Shown here one piece after another: positions 1 through 8,301 of a stretch of 64,000 bases of DNA. Below the pieces are notes generated by a model. That model was not told where the DNA came from. It searched no databases and saw only the letters and a list, made by a program, of their open reading frames with translations. Made by a program: the position numbers and the translations under genes. Source of the stretch: Litorimonas sp964352855 (GTDB lineage Bacteria > Pseudomonadota > Alphaproteobacteria > Caulobacterales > Maricaulaceae); the NCBI GenBank assembly GCA_964352855.1, contig CAYGTR010000012.1:1-64000 (forward strand). The letters are read 5' to 3'. Each line of letters opens with the position of its first letter. The first letter of the stretch is position 1.

Positions 1-231
1 GGAGATTCCACCAAAGCCACTCATTAAGACCAAAACAGCCAGAGCGCCGCCTTGTGAAGGCGAGCGATGAATGCCGCCGCATCTGTTTGGCAAAGCAGGT
101 GGACGAAGGCGCTTGCCTCACTCTCCAAAGCGTTTTGGAGAAACGTGGGGAGCCGCGTTCGGATGGCTTCAAATCGTAAGCCTTTGATAACGCTATTCGA
201 CTAATTATGGGACAGCAAGGGAGGGATTTGG
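1..231. other. Left-edge region, no confident gene
   Basis: One plus-strand frame (3..179) is open from the window edge to a TAA and could be the last 58 codons of a truncated gene. It is rich in Arg and Lys and I recognise no family. A 45-codon ATG frame (67..204) overlaps it in another phase and is no more convincing. A purine-rich GGGAGG just before 232 is the ribosome binding site of the next gene. No tRNA, tmRNA or terminator was recognised here. Confidence 0.2.
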
Positions 232-2208
232 ATGTCACCGAGTTTAAACGCCATAAAGCCTGTAAAAAAAGAGGGTGCTCATAAGCCTTTGGAAGTGGGA
301 CGGATTCTCACAGTTGGGTCTGCCTCTGCCGTTATTTCAATCAACAAGTCAGTGATTCGAAACAATCTGCTTTATAAAGCGCAAATCGGTACAATCCTGA
401 AAATTCTGACAACCAACTCTATTGTTGTTGCGATGGTGTCTTCGCTTAAGATCGGGACCGTAGATGACGAAGGCATGAATGATGGTTGCCTCGCCACTTT
501 GAATATTTTGGGTGAAATCACCACAAATGCTACAACACGTGAGACAAAGTTTTTTCGCGGGGTTCGGTCTTTTCCGGTTTTGAACGAAGCCGTTTATGAC
601 ATGTCACCCCAAGATTTGGAGTTGATTTTCAATCGCGAGAACACGCCCTGTATTGAAATCGGGCGTTTGCAGCAGGATAGTTCAATCGTTGCTAAGGTGC
701 GGACAGACGATTTGCTGTCTAAGCATTTTGCGATCATTGGTTCGACGGGCTCCGGTAAGTCTTGTACGGTGGCGCTCGTCTTGCAGGCGATTTTGGATAA
801 AAGTCCGCAAGGCCATGTTGTTCTTTTTGACCCTCATAATGAGTATTCCAAGAGCTTCGGCGATAGAGCTGAGGTGATTGATAATGAATCTTTAGATCTG
901 CCGCTTTGGATGTTTGATTTTGTTGAGACGGTTGAGCTTTTGACAAGCGACATCGAAGACCAAGCACGTGAAGAGCAGGAAATTCTTCATGATGTATTAT
1001 TGAAGGCGAAACGTCTTTATGACCGCGCTCTTCAGAATAATGACATATCATCTCAAGTAAAACTTGATGATATCGAGTCTGAGCTACAACGCGCGACACA
1101 TATCTCACTCGACTCACCTGTACCGTATCGTATTCGGGACGTGCTAAAGCTACTCGACCACTATATGGGAAAGTTGGAGAACAACTCCAACCTCGCGCCT
1201 TACAAGCGTCTAAAGCGTCGTATTGCGTCTTTGATTAATGATCCTCGCTATAAATTTATCTTTAAAAATCAAGCCTCTCCGAGACCTATTGAAGAAATAG
1301 TTGGGCGTATTTTTCGAATTCCGGTTGCGCGCAAGCCTATTTCTATTCTCGACTTTTCGGGTATTCCTTCTGAGGCGTTGAATATTGTTGTGAGTGTTGT
1401 GAGTCGCCTAGCTTTTGAGCTTGCCACATGGTCTGAACGCAAAATTCCTATATTATTGGTATGTGAAGAGGCTCATAGATATATTCCGCGTGATAAGTCC
1501 TTAGGTTTCCATTCTACGCGCCGGATTATTGGTCGCATCGCGAAAGAAGGTCGTAAATACGGTGTTTCGCTAGCCATCATTTCTCAACGCCCATCCGAGC
1601 TTGAGCCATCGACCCTATCACAATGCTCAACAATTTTTTCAATGCGTTTGTCAAATGAGGTCGACCAAAACTTTGTCAGGGCTGCGGTGCCGGACGGTGC
1701 CGCTGATTTGCTCTCATTCCTTCCGTCTTTAGGTACGGCTGAAACGATGGTATTTGGTGAGTCTGTCAACTTGCCCATGCGTGTGATTTTGAATACTTTG
1801 GCGGCTGAATATAGGCCGCATAGTTCAAGTGCGGTCTTTACGGATCTTTGGCAGAGAGATACGACATCACCGGCCTTCATGAATGAAGTCTTCAGGCGGT
1901 GGCGTTCTCGTAGTCTTTCACCGGATAAGCAAGGCACGCAGACTCAACCGCAGGCCACAGCCCCAGTCTCTACGTTACAATCCATGCGGTCTTCTCTCGC
2001 CCGAAAATCGGAATTGCAACGCAATGGTGCGCCGCCATTAACGCGCCCCCCACAGCCAGAACACGTAAATATGCCGCATAGGGCGAATAGTTCGGGCGCT
2101 ATTTCACCTCAAATGCGACAGCAGATTCTTGAGAAAGCCTCAGTAAAGACGCAAAGCCTTGGTGAAGTAAAAAACATGCTCAACTCTGCCTTTAATCGGG
2201 ATATATGA
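232..2208 (+). CDS. HerA-like (DUF87) P-loop ATPase
   Basis: Protein of 658 residues of the HerA/FtsK-like ATPase superfamily (DUF87). It has an N-terminal beta-barrel-like HAS-type region (about 20-110), a Walker A GSTGSGKS at about residue 170, and a Walker B-type segment ILLVCEEAH at about 406. An arginine-rich segment GRIAKEGRKYG follows. Known members form hexameric DNA translocases, archaeal ones with the nuclease NurA. No NurA, SIR2 or other nuclease partner is adjacent, so the role is open: DNA repair, or a stand-alone housekeeping ATPase. The tail (about 560-658) is Pro/Gln/Ser-rich and probably disordered. The ATG follows a good GGGAGG ribosome binding site. Confidence 0.85.
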   Translation: MSPSLNAIKPVKKEGAHKPLEVGRILTVGSASAVISINKSVIRNNLLYKAQIGTILKILTTNSIVVAMVSSLKIGTVDDEGMNDGCLATLNILGEITTNATTRETKFFRGVRSFPVLNEAVYDMSPQDLELIFNRENTPCIEIGRLQQDSSIVAKVRTDDLLSKHFAIIGSTGSGKSCTVALVLQAILDKSPQGHVVLFDPHNEYSKSFGDRAEVIDNESLDLPLWMFDFVETVELLTSDIEDQAREEQEILHDVLLKAKRLYDRALQNNDISSQVKLDDIESELQRATHISLDSPVPYRIRDVLKLLDHYMGKLENNSNLAPYKRLKRRIASLINDPRYKFIFKNQASPRPIEEIVGRIFRIPVARKPISILDFSGIPSEALNIVVSVVSRLAFELATWSERKIPILLVCEEAHRYIPRDKSLGFHSTRRIIGRIAKEGRKYGVSLAIISQRPSELEPSTLSQCSTIFSMRLSNEVDQNFVRAAVPDGAADLLSFLPSLGTAETMVFGESVNLPMRVILNTLAAEYRPHSSSAVFTDLWQRDTTSPAFMNEVFRRWRSRSLSPDKQGTQTQPQATAPVSTLQSMRSSLARKSELQRNGAPPLTRPPQPEHVNMPHRANSSGAISPQMRQQILEKASVKTQSLGEVKNMLNSAFNRDI

Positions 2209-2263
2209 TTTACAGGCTCTCTTGATCTGGTAAGACGCTCATATTGTATTGAGCAGGTTTATT

Positions 2264-2569
2264 ATGTTTGCAAAAATCTATCAGCCAAATCCATCAGCCA
2301 TGACCTCCGGTCGTGCGAAGACGCATCATTGGTTGTTGGAATTTGTCACGACAGGCCCAACAATTATTGATCCGCTAACCGGCAATACGCGTTCAGTCGA
2401 TCCACGGTCTCAGATTGAGTTGCGTTTTGAGACGAAGGATGAAGCTGTCACTTATGCTAAGTCCCATAATATTCCGCACCGTGTCATTGATAAGCGGAAT
2501 GTAAAACGTATTCCGAGGTCATATTCTGATAATTTCAGTTATGATCGAAAATTGCCTTGGACACATTAG
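2264..2569 (+). CDS. NDUFS4-like complex I accessory subunit (ETC complex I subunit)
   Basis: A 101-residue protein matching the NADH:ubiquinone oxidoreductase 18 kDa (NDUFS4/AQDQ) family. Visible family features are the opening MFAKIYQP, a TKxxWxLEF-like segment (KTHHWLLEF), DPLTG, then FETKDEAVTYAKSH and a C-terminal RSYSDNF. In alphaproteobacteria this accessory subunit sits at the peripheral arm of complex I. I chose the ATG at 2264 because AGCAGG lies about 6 bases upstream and it begins the conserved sequence; an in-frame TTG lies at 2249. It follows the HerA-like gene by 55 bases and precedes tRNA-Arg. Confidence 0.88.
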   Translation: MFAKIYQPNPSAMTSGRAKTHHWLLEFVTTGPTIIDPLTGNTRSVDPRSQIELRFETKDEAVTYAKSHNIPHRVIDKRNVKRIPRSYSDNFSYDRKLPWTH

Positions 2570-2596
2570 GGCGGTAATGGATGAGACTGATTTTGG

Positions 2597-2673
2597 GGGT
2601 CCATAGCTCAACTGGATAGAGCAGCCGCCTTCTAAGCGGCAGGTTGTAGGTTCGAGTCCTACTGGGCCTGCCA
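2597..2673 (+). tRNA. tRNA-Arg (anticodon TCT)
   Basis: A 77-base cloverleaf with encoded CCA. The acceptor stem is GGGTCCA with TGGGCCT (two G-U type pairs). The anticodon stem GCCGC/GCGGC holds the loop CTTCTAA, giving anticodon TCT. The T arm is GTAGG-TTCGAGT-CCTAC. It reads AGA codons. It sits 27 bases after the NDUFS4-like gene and converges on the esterase lipoprotein gene. Confidence 0.97.
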
Positions 2674-2680
2674 CTCCCAA

Positions 2681-3886
2681 TTAGTCTTTAAAATGTGCAT
2701 CTAAAAATTCGAGGAAAGCCGGCCAGTCTTCTTTTACGACGCCATGTGTGCCGGGTCTTAACCAAAAAGCGATATTGTCTTCCGGCTTGAATTGGTCAAG
2801 GCGTGTGGCGGTTAGGCCGTCTACTCCGTTTTCTTCCCAAGCGTGTGCGGCCGCTCTTGCTGCGTCAAATGCCCCGGCAGGATCTGACCATACATCGCGT
2901 CGTGCATTACCCAACAGAATAGGACGTGGCGCCATTAAAGCGAGTAACATGTGCGCGTCAACCGGCAAAGCTTTCTCATTCTCTGCATAATCTGCAAATC
3001 GAGGAGAGAACCAGTGTGGATAGCTTTCCATAATTTGTTTGACGCTCTCCCCTTTATTGTCACGAAGAATAGAGGCACCACCCGTGCCGGATTGATGTGC
3101 AATCACCCCATCAATACTGTCCGTCATCGCTGCCGCAAGAAGCGCTGTTTTACCGTAACGCGAATGTCCATAGGTTATGACGGCTTGCGTATTTGTTGTT
3201 AATTTCAGTTCCCGCGCTAACCAAGCTGACTGGCTTGCCCAAATAGCTAGAGTACCAATTTCAGCATCACCATTTCTCGGAAATAATGATTTTATAATAT
3301 CGGGCGCTTTTGACGACGAGTCAGGTACGAATTCGGGGGGATAGAGAACCGCAATATTATATCCTGCGTTCAGTATCATTTCATAGGGCGGCACAGTTAT
3401 GTAGCGGCCAAAGAAATAACCAAAAACAGAACCCATGACCCCGCCACCCGAACAATCGAAATATTCGCCTGTTGGCTTTGTAATGCCTTCAAGGGGAACA
3501 ACAGCCATATTGGGGCAAAAATTTTGCATTATGATATAGGGCGCATCCGGCAATGCGGTTTGAGTCACAAAAACGACATGGAAGGGGCGGGACTCTCCGC
3601 CAAAGCTAGCGGAGATTTTCCACTCCCGAATAAGATCGCCATCTGCAAAGACATTTTGGGCAACTGTTCTTTTTGATAAAACTTCAATATTCGTGAGGGG
3701 TGGTAAAGGGCCGTAAATATAGGTTTCCAACTGTTGCTGCATAACCTCAGGGGTTTGTAGTGATGGAAGTGCCACCATTGCACCCGGTTCCTTTGGCGCT
3801 TGCTGTATGAGCAGGCGTGTGCCACTGCAAGAAGATAAAGTGCCCAAGAATAATAGAGCCAAGAGGCCTAACCAAAATCGTTTCAT
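2681..3886 (-). CDS. CE15-like (glucuronoyl esterase family) lipoprotein
   Basis: A 401-residue alpha/beta hydrolase with a lipoprotein signal peptide (MKRFWLGLLALLFLGTLSSC, Cys20). The nucleophile motif is YGHSRYGK (Ser242), followed by a QSGTGG loop, then LLALMAPRPILLGNARRDVWSDP, and a C-terminal GTHG supplying the catalytic His. This arrangement matches carbohydrate esterase family 15, whose members cleave glucuronate esters. I chose ATG 3886 because the signal peptide starts there, one base past the metC stop; an upstream ATG at 3910 would bury it. It is the last gene of cysK-sseA-metC, an unexpected place for a carbohydrate esterase. Substrate not determined; it could act on another ester. 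Confidence 0.75.
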   Translation of the reverse strand: MKRFWLGLLALLFLGTLSSCSGTRLLIQQAPKEPGAMVALPSLQTPEVMQQQLETYIYGPLPPLTNIEVLSKRTVAQNVFADGDLIREWKISASFGGESRPFHVVFVTQTALPDAPYIIMQNFCPNMAVVPLEGITKPTGEYFDCSGGGVMGSVFGYFFGRYITVPPYEMILNAGYNIAVLYPPEFVPDSSSKAPDIIKSLFPRNGDAEIGTLAIWASQSAWLARELKLTTNTQAVITYGHSRYGKTALLAAAMTDSIDGVIAHQSGTGGASILRDNKGESVKQIMESYPHWFSPRFADYAENEKALPVDAHMLLALMAPRPILLGNARRDVWSDPAGAFDAARAAAHAWEENGVDGLTATRLDQFKPEDNIAFWLRPGTHGVVKEDWPAFLEFLDAHFKD

Positions 3887-3887
3887 T

Positions 3888-5030
3888 TTAAGTAAACGTC
3901 GCAAGGGCATGTTCTATATCTGCTTTTAAGTCATCGACATGTTCCAAGCCGCAGGCAAAACGCACCAGTGGGCCTTTGGGTCGATCAGGCATATCGCGTC
4001 TTAATTGTGGGTCACATTGAATAGCGAGGCTTTCGAAGCCGCCGTAAGAATAACCAATACCAAAGAGCTTCATTGTATTGATAAACCTCTCAATTGCCTG
4101 TGAATCTGTTGGTTTTGTTATAACACTAAAGAGGCATCCTGTGCCCGTGAAATCCCGTTTCCATATGGCGTGGTCTGGATGCGTTTCCAGGGCAGGGTGT
4201 AACACGTCCTGAATTTCAGGTCGTGTTTGCAGCCACCTTGCCAATTTGAGCGCCGTTGCTTCTTGTTGGCGGAAGCGGGGAATAACTGTTCTAAAACCAC
4301 GTAAGATTTGATAAGCATCATCAGGAGAACTCGCATTGCCAAGATGTTTTGCCATTTGCGAGATTTGAGCACCGGTCTTTTCGTCTTTTGAAATAGCAGC
4401 TCCAAACATAACATCACTATGTCCGCCGAAATATTTCGTTGCGGCATGACAAGAAATATCGACGCCCAATTTTAGCGGGGAAAATACAATTCCCGCCGCC
4501 CAAGTATTGTCGATAAGTGTTTTGATATTGTTGGCTTGAGCAACAGTTACGATCGCCGGAATATCTTGTATTTCGAAAGTTAGAGACCCCGGACTTTCTA
4601 AAACAATAAGTGTTGTATTGCCCTTGATGACAGAAACAATATCAGCGCCAAGTCTTGGGTTATAAGTATCCACGGAAACCCCCATACGCTTCAGGGCGTT
4701 GAGACAAAAACTTCGTGTAGGACCATAAACAGAATCTGTCAGTAAAACATGGTCGCCCGCTTTCACTTGTGATAAAATCGGCACAGTGCAAGCCATTAGG
4801 CCGGACGGGAAGAGTGTCGTTCTTGCGCCGTCTTCTAAATGGGTAAACATATCCGCAAGAACGTCATGAATATCTGCGCCATGACGTCCGTATCCACGTA
4901 CATCCGTGCGATAAAGATCAGCAGCATCATCGAATAAAAGCGTAGATGCTCGTGTGATTGATGGGTTAACGGCTGTTCCCAAACCTGGTTTTGGCCGCCC
5001 TAAATGCGTAAATTCTGTCTCTCGTTTCAT
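3888..5030 (-). CDS. metC: Cystathionine beta-lyase (PLP, Cys/Met metabolism family)
   Basis: A 380-residue member of the Cys/Met PLP-dependent family. The PLP lysine is in ATKYFGGHSD (Lys199), preceded by the conserved LIDNTWAAG. The RGYGRHG and FPSGLMA segments line the cofactor site. Closest by motif to cystathionine beta-lyase, which converts cystathionine to homocysteine, pyruvate and ammonia; cystathionine gamma-lyase or another family activity cannot be excluded. The start overlaps the sseA stop by 4 bases, so translation is probably coupled in the cysK-sseA-metC operon. Confidence 0.85.
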   Translation of the reverse strand: MKRETEFTHLGRPKPGLGTAVNPSITRASTLLFDDAADLYRTDVRGYGRHGADIHDVLADMFTHLEDGARTTLFPSGLMACTVPILSQVKAGDHVLLTDSVYGPTRSFCLNALKRMGVSVDTYNPRLGADIVSVIKGNTTLIVLESPGSLTFEIQDIPAIVTVAQANNIKTLIDNTWAAGIVFSPLKLGVDISCHAATKYFGGHSDVMFGAAISKDEKTGAQISQMAKHLGNASSPDDAYQILRGFRTVIPRFRQQEATALKLARWLQTRPEIQDVLHPALETHPDHAIWKRDFTGTGCLFSVITKPTDSQAIERFINTMKLFGIGYSYGGFESLAIQCDPQLRRDMPDRPKGPLVRFACGLEHVDDLKADIEHALATFT

Positions 5031-5890
5031 GTCGTCTCAATCGGATGATTAGAGGCTCCGTACTCAGCCCATGACCCGCTATAGACAGCTATATCGTTTT
5101 TGCCAATGTCGTAGAAAAGCCAAGCAAGCGCAGCTGCCGTTACGCCTGATCCACATGTTGTGATAATGGGGCGCATGAGGTCAATATTTCGCGCGTTCAA
5201 GAGGTTTAGAAAACCGTCTCTTTTTAAGAGCTTCCCATTGCTTTGTTTAACCTCGCTAAGGGGTAAATTGAAAGAGCCGGGAATATGACCCGACCTTAGA
5301 CCAGGGCGGGGTTCAGCGACTTCGCCATAAAACCGAGACGCAGGTCGTGCATCGACAATCTGAATGTCCGTATTTATTGAGGCAACAACGTCATTGATGT
5401 TTACGCCTCTGACCAGGGTTTTCTTTGGCATGTAAACCGATTGGATAGCCTGAGGTGTGTATGAGTCAGCGCAGCTATATTGCCTCTCTTTCCACACAGG
5501 CAAGCCCCCACGCAGAACAGATGTTTTCTGATGTCCGATGCTACAAAGAGACCAAGCCACTCTGGGTGCCGAAAAGAAACCTTGTCGGTCATATACAATA
5601 ACATGATCCTGTTTGCTAATACCTAACGTGGACAGCATCTTTGCCATTATATTGGGTGGAGGGTATCTTTCGCCTAGTGGTGTGGTGGTTTTTAAATATC
5701 CCAAATCGAAGAATTGCGCCTGTGGAATAACACCTGTTTGTAAGTCCGGCTTGCTCCCCGGCACGATCCATGTTGCGTCTAAAACTTTGACTGACTCACT
5801 CTGCAATGAGGCTTCAAGCCAATCCACAGTGACAAAGCTTTCGGCACTTGGTTTGATATTGAGGAAATCGGCCTTGATTAACACAACCAA
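5027..5890 (-). CDS. sseA: 3-mercaptopyruvate sulfurtransferase
   Basis: Two rhodanese domains in about 287 residues. The active-site loop is CGSGVTA (Cys246), the pattern of mercaptopyruvate sulfurtransferases rather than thiosulfate rhodaneses (CRxGxT). The N-terminal domain has the family motifs DATW and GVIPQAQFFDL, and the linker holds RSGHIPGSFNLP. It moves sulfur from 3-mercaptopyruvate to thiol or cyanide acceptors. The start is uncertain: TTG 5890 and GTG 5884 are both in frame, neither with a clear ribosome binding site, and both overlap the end of cysK. Sits between cysK and metC. Confidence 0.85.
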   Translation of the reverse strand: MVVLIKADFLNIKPSAESFVTVDWLEASLQSESVKVLDATWIVPGSKPDLQTGVIPQAQFFDLGYLKTTTPLGERYPPPNIMAKMLSTLGISKQDHVIVYDRQGFFSAPRVAWSLCSIGHQKTSVLRGGLPVWKERQYSCADSYTPQAIQSVYMPKKTLVRGVNINDVVASINTDIQIVDARPASRFYGEVAEPRPGLRSGHIPGSFNLPLSEVKQSNGKLLKRDGFLNLLNARNIDLMRPIITTCGSGVTAAALAWLFYDIGKNDIAVYSGSWAEYGASNHPIETT

Positions 5891-6876
5891 CTCGGAACGG
5901 GTAAGCCGCGCTCTCGTAAGAACTCCGGATTATAAACTTTTGACTGATAACGCTGACCGTAATCGCAAAGTATTGTTACGATCGTATGGCCCGGGCCAAG
6001 GTCTCGCGCCATATGGATCGCACCTGCGACATTGATACCTGAGGAGCCCCCGAGACAAATGCCTTCAAGCTGGTTCAACTCAAAGATAATTTGCAGGGCT
6101 TCTACATCGTCAATTTGATAAGCCCGGTCAACAATGATATCTTTCAAATTTTCCGTAATGCGACCCTGACCAATACCTTCTGTGATTGAGTTGCCATGAC
6201 TCTCTAATTCCCCATTTTTGAAATAGGAATACATTTTTGATCCAAGCGGATCTGCGACGCCAATCTGTACAGAGGGTTTGAGTTTTTTGAGTGCCATTGA
6301 AACACCTGCAATTGTACCGCCTGACCCTATCGCACAGATGAACCCGTCAACTTTTCCATCTGTTTGCTTAAATATTTCGGGGCCCGTTGTGTCAACATGG
6401 GCTTGACGGTTTGCTACGTTATCGAATTGGTTGGCCCATAAGGCTCCATTTGGTTCCGTCTTGGAAAGCTCTTCAGCCAGTCTTTGTGAGGTATGAATAT
6501 AATTGCCTGGATTCGCGTAAGGCACGGCGTCAACCTCAATGAGTTCAGCACCCAATAATTTTACAGAATCTTTCTTTTCTTGGCTTTGCGTGCGCGGCAT
6601 CACGATTTTACAGCGATAGCCAAGTGCAGAACAAACCATGGCAAGGCCAATCCCTGTATTGCCCGCCGTGCCTTCGACGACCACACCACCGGGGCGTAGA
6701 GTTCCATTGGCTTCAGCATGTCGAATAATAGAAAGGGCGGCACGGTCTTTTACGGATTGCCCAGGATTCAGAAATTCAGCTTTTCCTAAAATTTCACACC
6801 CTGTCATTTCAGAGGCGTCGTTTAGTCGAATAAGCGGTGTGTTTCCGATCAGGTCTAAAACAGACTTAGCAATCAT
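5878..6876 (-). CDS. cysK: Cysteine synthase (O-acetylserine sulfhydrylase type)
   Basis: A 332-residue fold-type II PLP enzyme. The PLP lysine is in NPGQSVKDRAA (Lys43), the substrate loop is GTAGNTG (69-75), and the phosphate-binding loop is GSGGTIAG. It makes cysteine from O-acetylserine and sulfide, the sink for the sulfate-reduction genes elsewhere in the window. The loop reads TAGNTG rather than TSGNTG, a variant also seen in some CBS-like cysteine synthases. AGGAG lies 6 bases before the ATG. First gene of the cysK-sseA-metC-esterase operon; its leader holds two abutting stem-loops. Confidence 0.9.
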   Translation of the reverse strand: MIAKSVLDLIGNTPLIRLNDASEMTGCEILGKAEFLNPGQSVKDRAALSIIRHAEANGTLRPGGVVVEGTAGNTGIGLAMVCSALGYRCKIVMPRTQSQEKKDSVKLLGAELIEVDAVPYANPGNYIHTSQRLAEELSKTEPNGALWANQFDNVANRQAHVDTTGPEIFKQTDGKVDGFICAIGSGGTIAGVSMALKKLKPSVQIGVADPLGSKMYSYFKNGELESHGNSITEGIGQGRITENLKDIIVDRAYQIDDVEALQIIFELNQLEGICLGGSSGINVAGAIHMARDLGPGHTIVTILCDYGQRYQSKVYNPEFLRERGLPVPSWLC

Positions 6877-6894
6877 TGGGAACTCCTAAAGAAT

Positions 6895-6924
6895 ATCTGG
6901 TCAACAGATGCCCGAAGGTCAGGC
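6895..6924 (-). promoter_or_regulatory. Two abutting stem-loops in the cysK leader
   Basis: Reading the minus strand, 6924-6910 can fold as GCCTGA-cct-TCGGGC (one G-U) and is directly followed by ATCTG-ttgac-CAGAT at 6909-6895. The pair ends about 18 bases before the cysK start, just ahead of AGGAG. Neither has a U-tract, so they are not simple terminators. They could be an RNA control element or chance; I could not match them to a SAM-II riboswitch. Confidence 0.3.
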
Positions 6925-7002
6925 TAAAATCCATATCTTTTTCAGAATACTATGGACGCTTATTATTCAAAATTATGAGAGGGTGGGTAAAGGGCTCTTC
7001 TG

Positions 7003-8202
7003 TCAGGGTTTGACGTCTATAACCTCTCCGATTGGGCTTTCTTCGACTTCTAAAACCTCGAACCCATCCAGAAGTTTGGCGCGTTTTGGTAGGCGGCCAC
7101 TCTCCATCACGGCATCAACCCGCGCTTTTGCATTTATGCGTAGGTCTTCATAAAAAAGATTTGATGGGAGTGTTCTGAATTTGCCCCCAACTTTAAGAGG
7201 TCGCCTTAATGAGCGGGCTTTGGGCTTGTCAATCAAAAGTAATCCGTCCTGACATTGTGCACCGGCTTGTTTTGGCATAGGGGCAGGTCGCGTTTCTGGA
7301 TCTAACCCTTCGGCTGCGACTCCGCCTTTGTGAAGTCGTGCAGGCGCATAATCTTCACTTTGTGTCCAAAGGAGAGGGTTTACGCAAATAAGCGCCTCTC
7401 CTTGAACTGAACTGTAATCTTCTCCGTCGTGAGCAAGTAGGCGTGTTCCAAATCGTTCTGCAATCGCGCTTTCATTTGGTGCGAAGGCACCATAGGCAAC
7501 AATACATCTTGTCTGCGTGGGCGATACACATACAGGAATTCCCGAAAGCGGGCCGTCTAATATTTCCTGTGTGACGGGATAATCAATAACATAAGCGACA
7601 GCCAGACGGTCAAAGTTTTGTTGATTACGGGCGCCTGAAAAGAAGTCAGCGAGTAAACGCTGCACATGGCTTGCACCTTGATTGTGACCAACCAGAACAA
7701 TAGGACGTTCGGGAGGAGAGTTTTTCAAAAAAAACTGAAAGGCGCGTTTGACGTCTTGATAGGCAAGATCTTGTGCCATTCGGGCATCTTCACGCTGTGT
7801 CATATAGGCGTAAAGTGAGGCCTGCCTGTAAAAAGGTGCGTAAAGCCGTCCTGCATCCGTGTAAGGTGTTACATAATTAGGACGTACAATGCGTTCTAAA
7901 TTCCCCCTACGCCTAAGATCATTCGTTGGGAGATTCCAATGTTTCCCTCCGCGATAAACGCTTGGCACAACCACAAAAACATCGCCTTTTGCAATGTTGT
8001 CATATGTGTCTTTAGACAGATCAGGTAGTGTCAGCCAAGCGTCTGTCATTTCATAATTAGGCGCAACAGGGCGTTCATAAGTTTGAAACGGTTGCCCGGG
8101 GTCTTGTATATGTTGGAAAATATCGTCGCGATACAGGTAGATTAAAGCTATACCGATTAGGAAAATAACTGACATGGTTATTAAAATCGGTTTCAACCGC
8201 AT
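7003..8202 (-). CDS. DUF3089 family alpha/beta hydrolase-like protein, nucleophile Ser replaced by Asn
   Basis: A 399-residue protein with one N-terminal membrane anchor (about 7-24) and the DUF3089 fold: DVFVVVPSVYRGG, APFYRQASLYAY, then a nucleophile-elbow segment VLVGHNQGASH. The usual Ser of GHSQG is Asn (residue 174), so classical esterase activity is doubtful unless another residue serves. Probably faces the periplasm. AAGGAAAA lies 6-8 bases before ATG 8202. It lies on the same strand upstream of cysK, with 126 bases between, so read-through is possible. Function of the family is unknown. Confidence 0.75.
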   Translation of the reverse strand: MRLKPILITMSVIFLIGIALIYLYRDDIFQHIQDPGQPFQTYERPVAPNYEMTDAWLTLPDLSKDTYDNIAKGDVFVVVPSVYRGGKHWNLPTNDLRRRGNLERIVRPNYVTPYTDAGRLYAPFYRQASLYAYMTQREDARMAQDLAYQDVKRAFQFFLKNSPPERPIVLVGHNQGASHVQRLLADFFSGARNQQNFDRLAVAYVIDYPVTQEILDGPLSGIPVCVSPTQTRCIVAYGAFAPNESAIAERFGTRLLAHDGEDYSSVQGEALICVNPLLWTQSEDYAPARLHKGGVAAEGLDPETRPAPMPKQAGAQCQDGLLLIDKPKARSLRRPLKVGGKFRTLPSNLFYEDLRINAKARVDAVMESGRLPKRAKLLDGFEVLEVEESPIGEVIDVKP

Positions 8203-8275
8203 GTGATTTTCCTTTCTTAGTAATGAACTATAGCTTATTTGCTGCGTAAAGTGGAAGCATAATGCTCAACATTAA

Positions 8276-8289
8276 CGCCTTATAAGGCG
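8276..8289. promoter_or_regulatory. 14-bp perfect palindrome before the DUF502 gene
   Basis: CGCCTTATAAGGCG is fully self-complementary and lies 12 bases before ATG 8302, abutting the AGGA ribosome binding site. It may be an operator in the divergent DUF3089/DUF502 promoter region or a hairpin near the start. No regulator is assigned. Confidence 0.3.
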
Positions 8290-8301
8290 AGGATTAAGAC
8301 T

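Noticed and set aside
734..1117. Antisense open frames inside the HerA-like, mfd, cysNC and other genes
   Set aside because: They lie opposite conserved coding sequence, lack ribosome binding sites and have no recognisable domains.
6877..7002. SAM-II riboswitch before cysK
   Set aside because: Two hairpins are present but the conserved SAM-II pseudoknot sequence is not recognisable.
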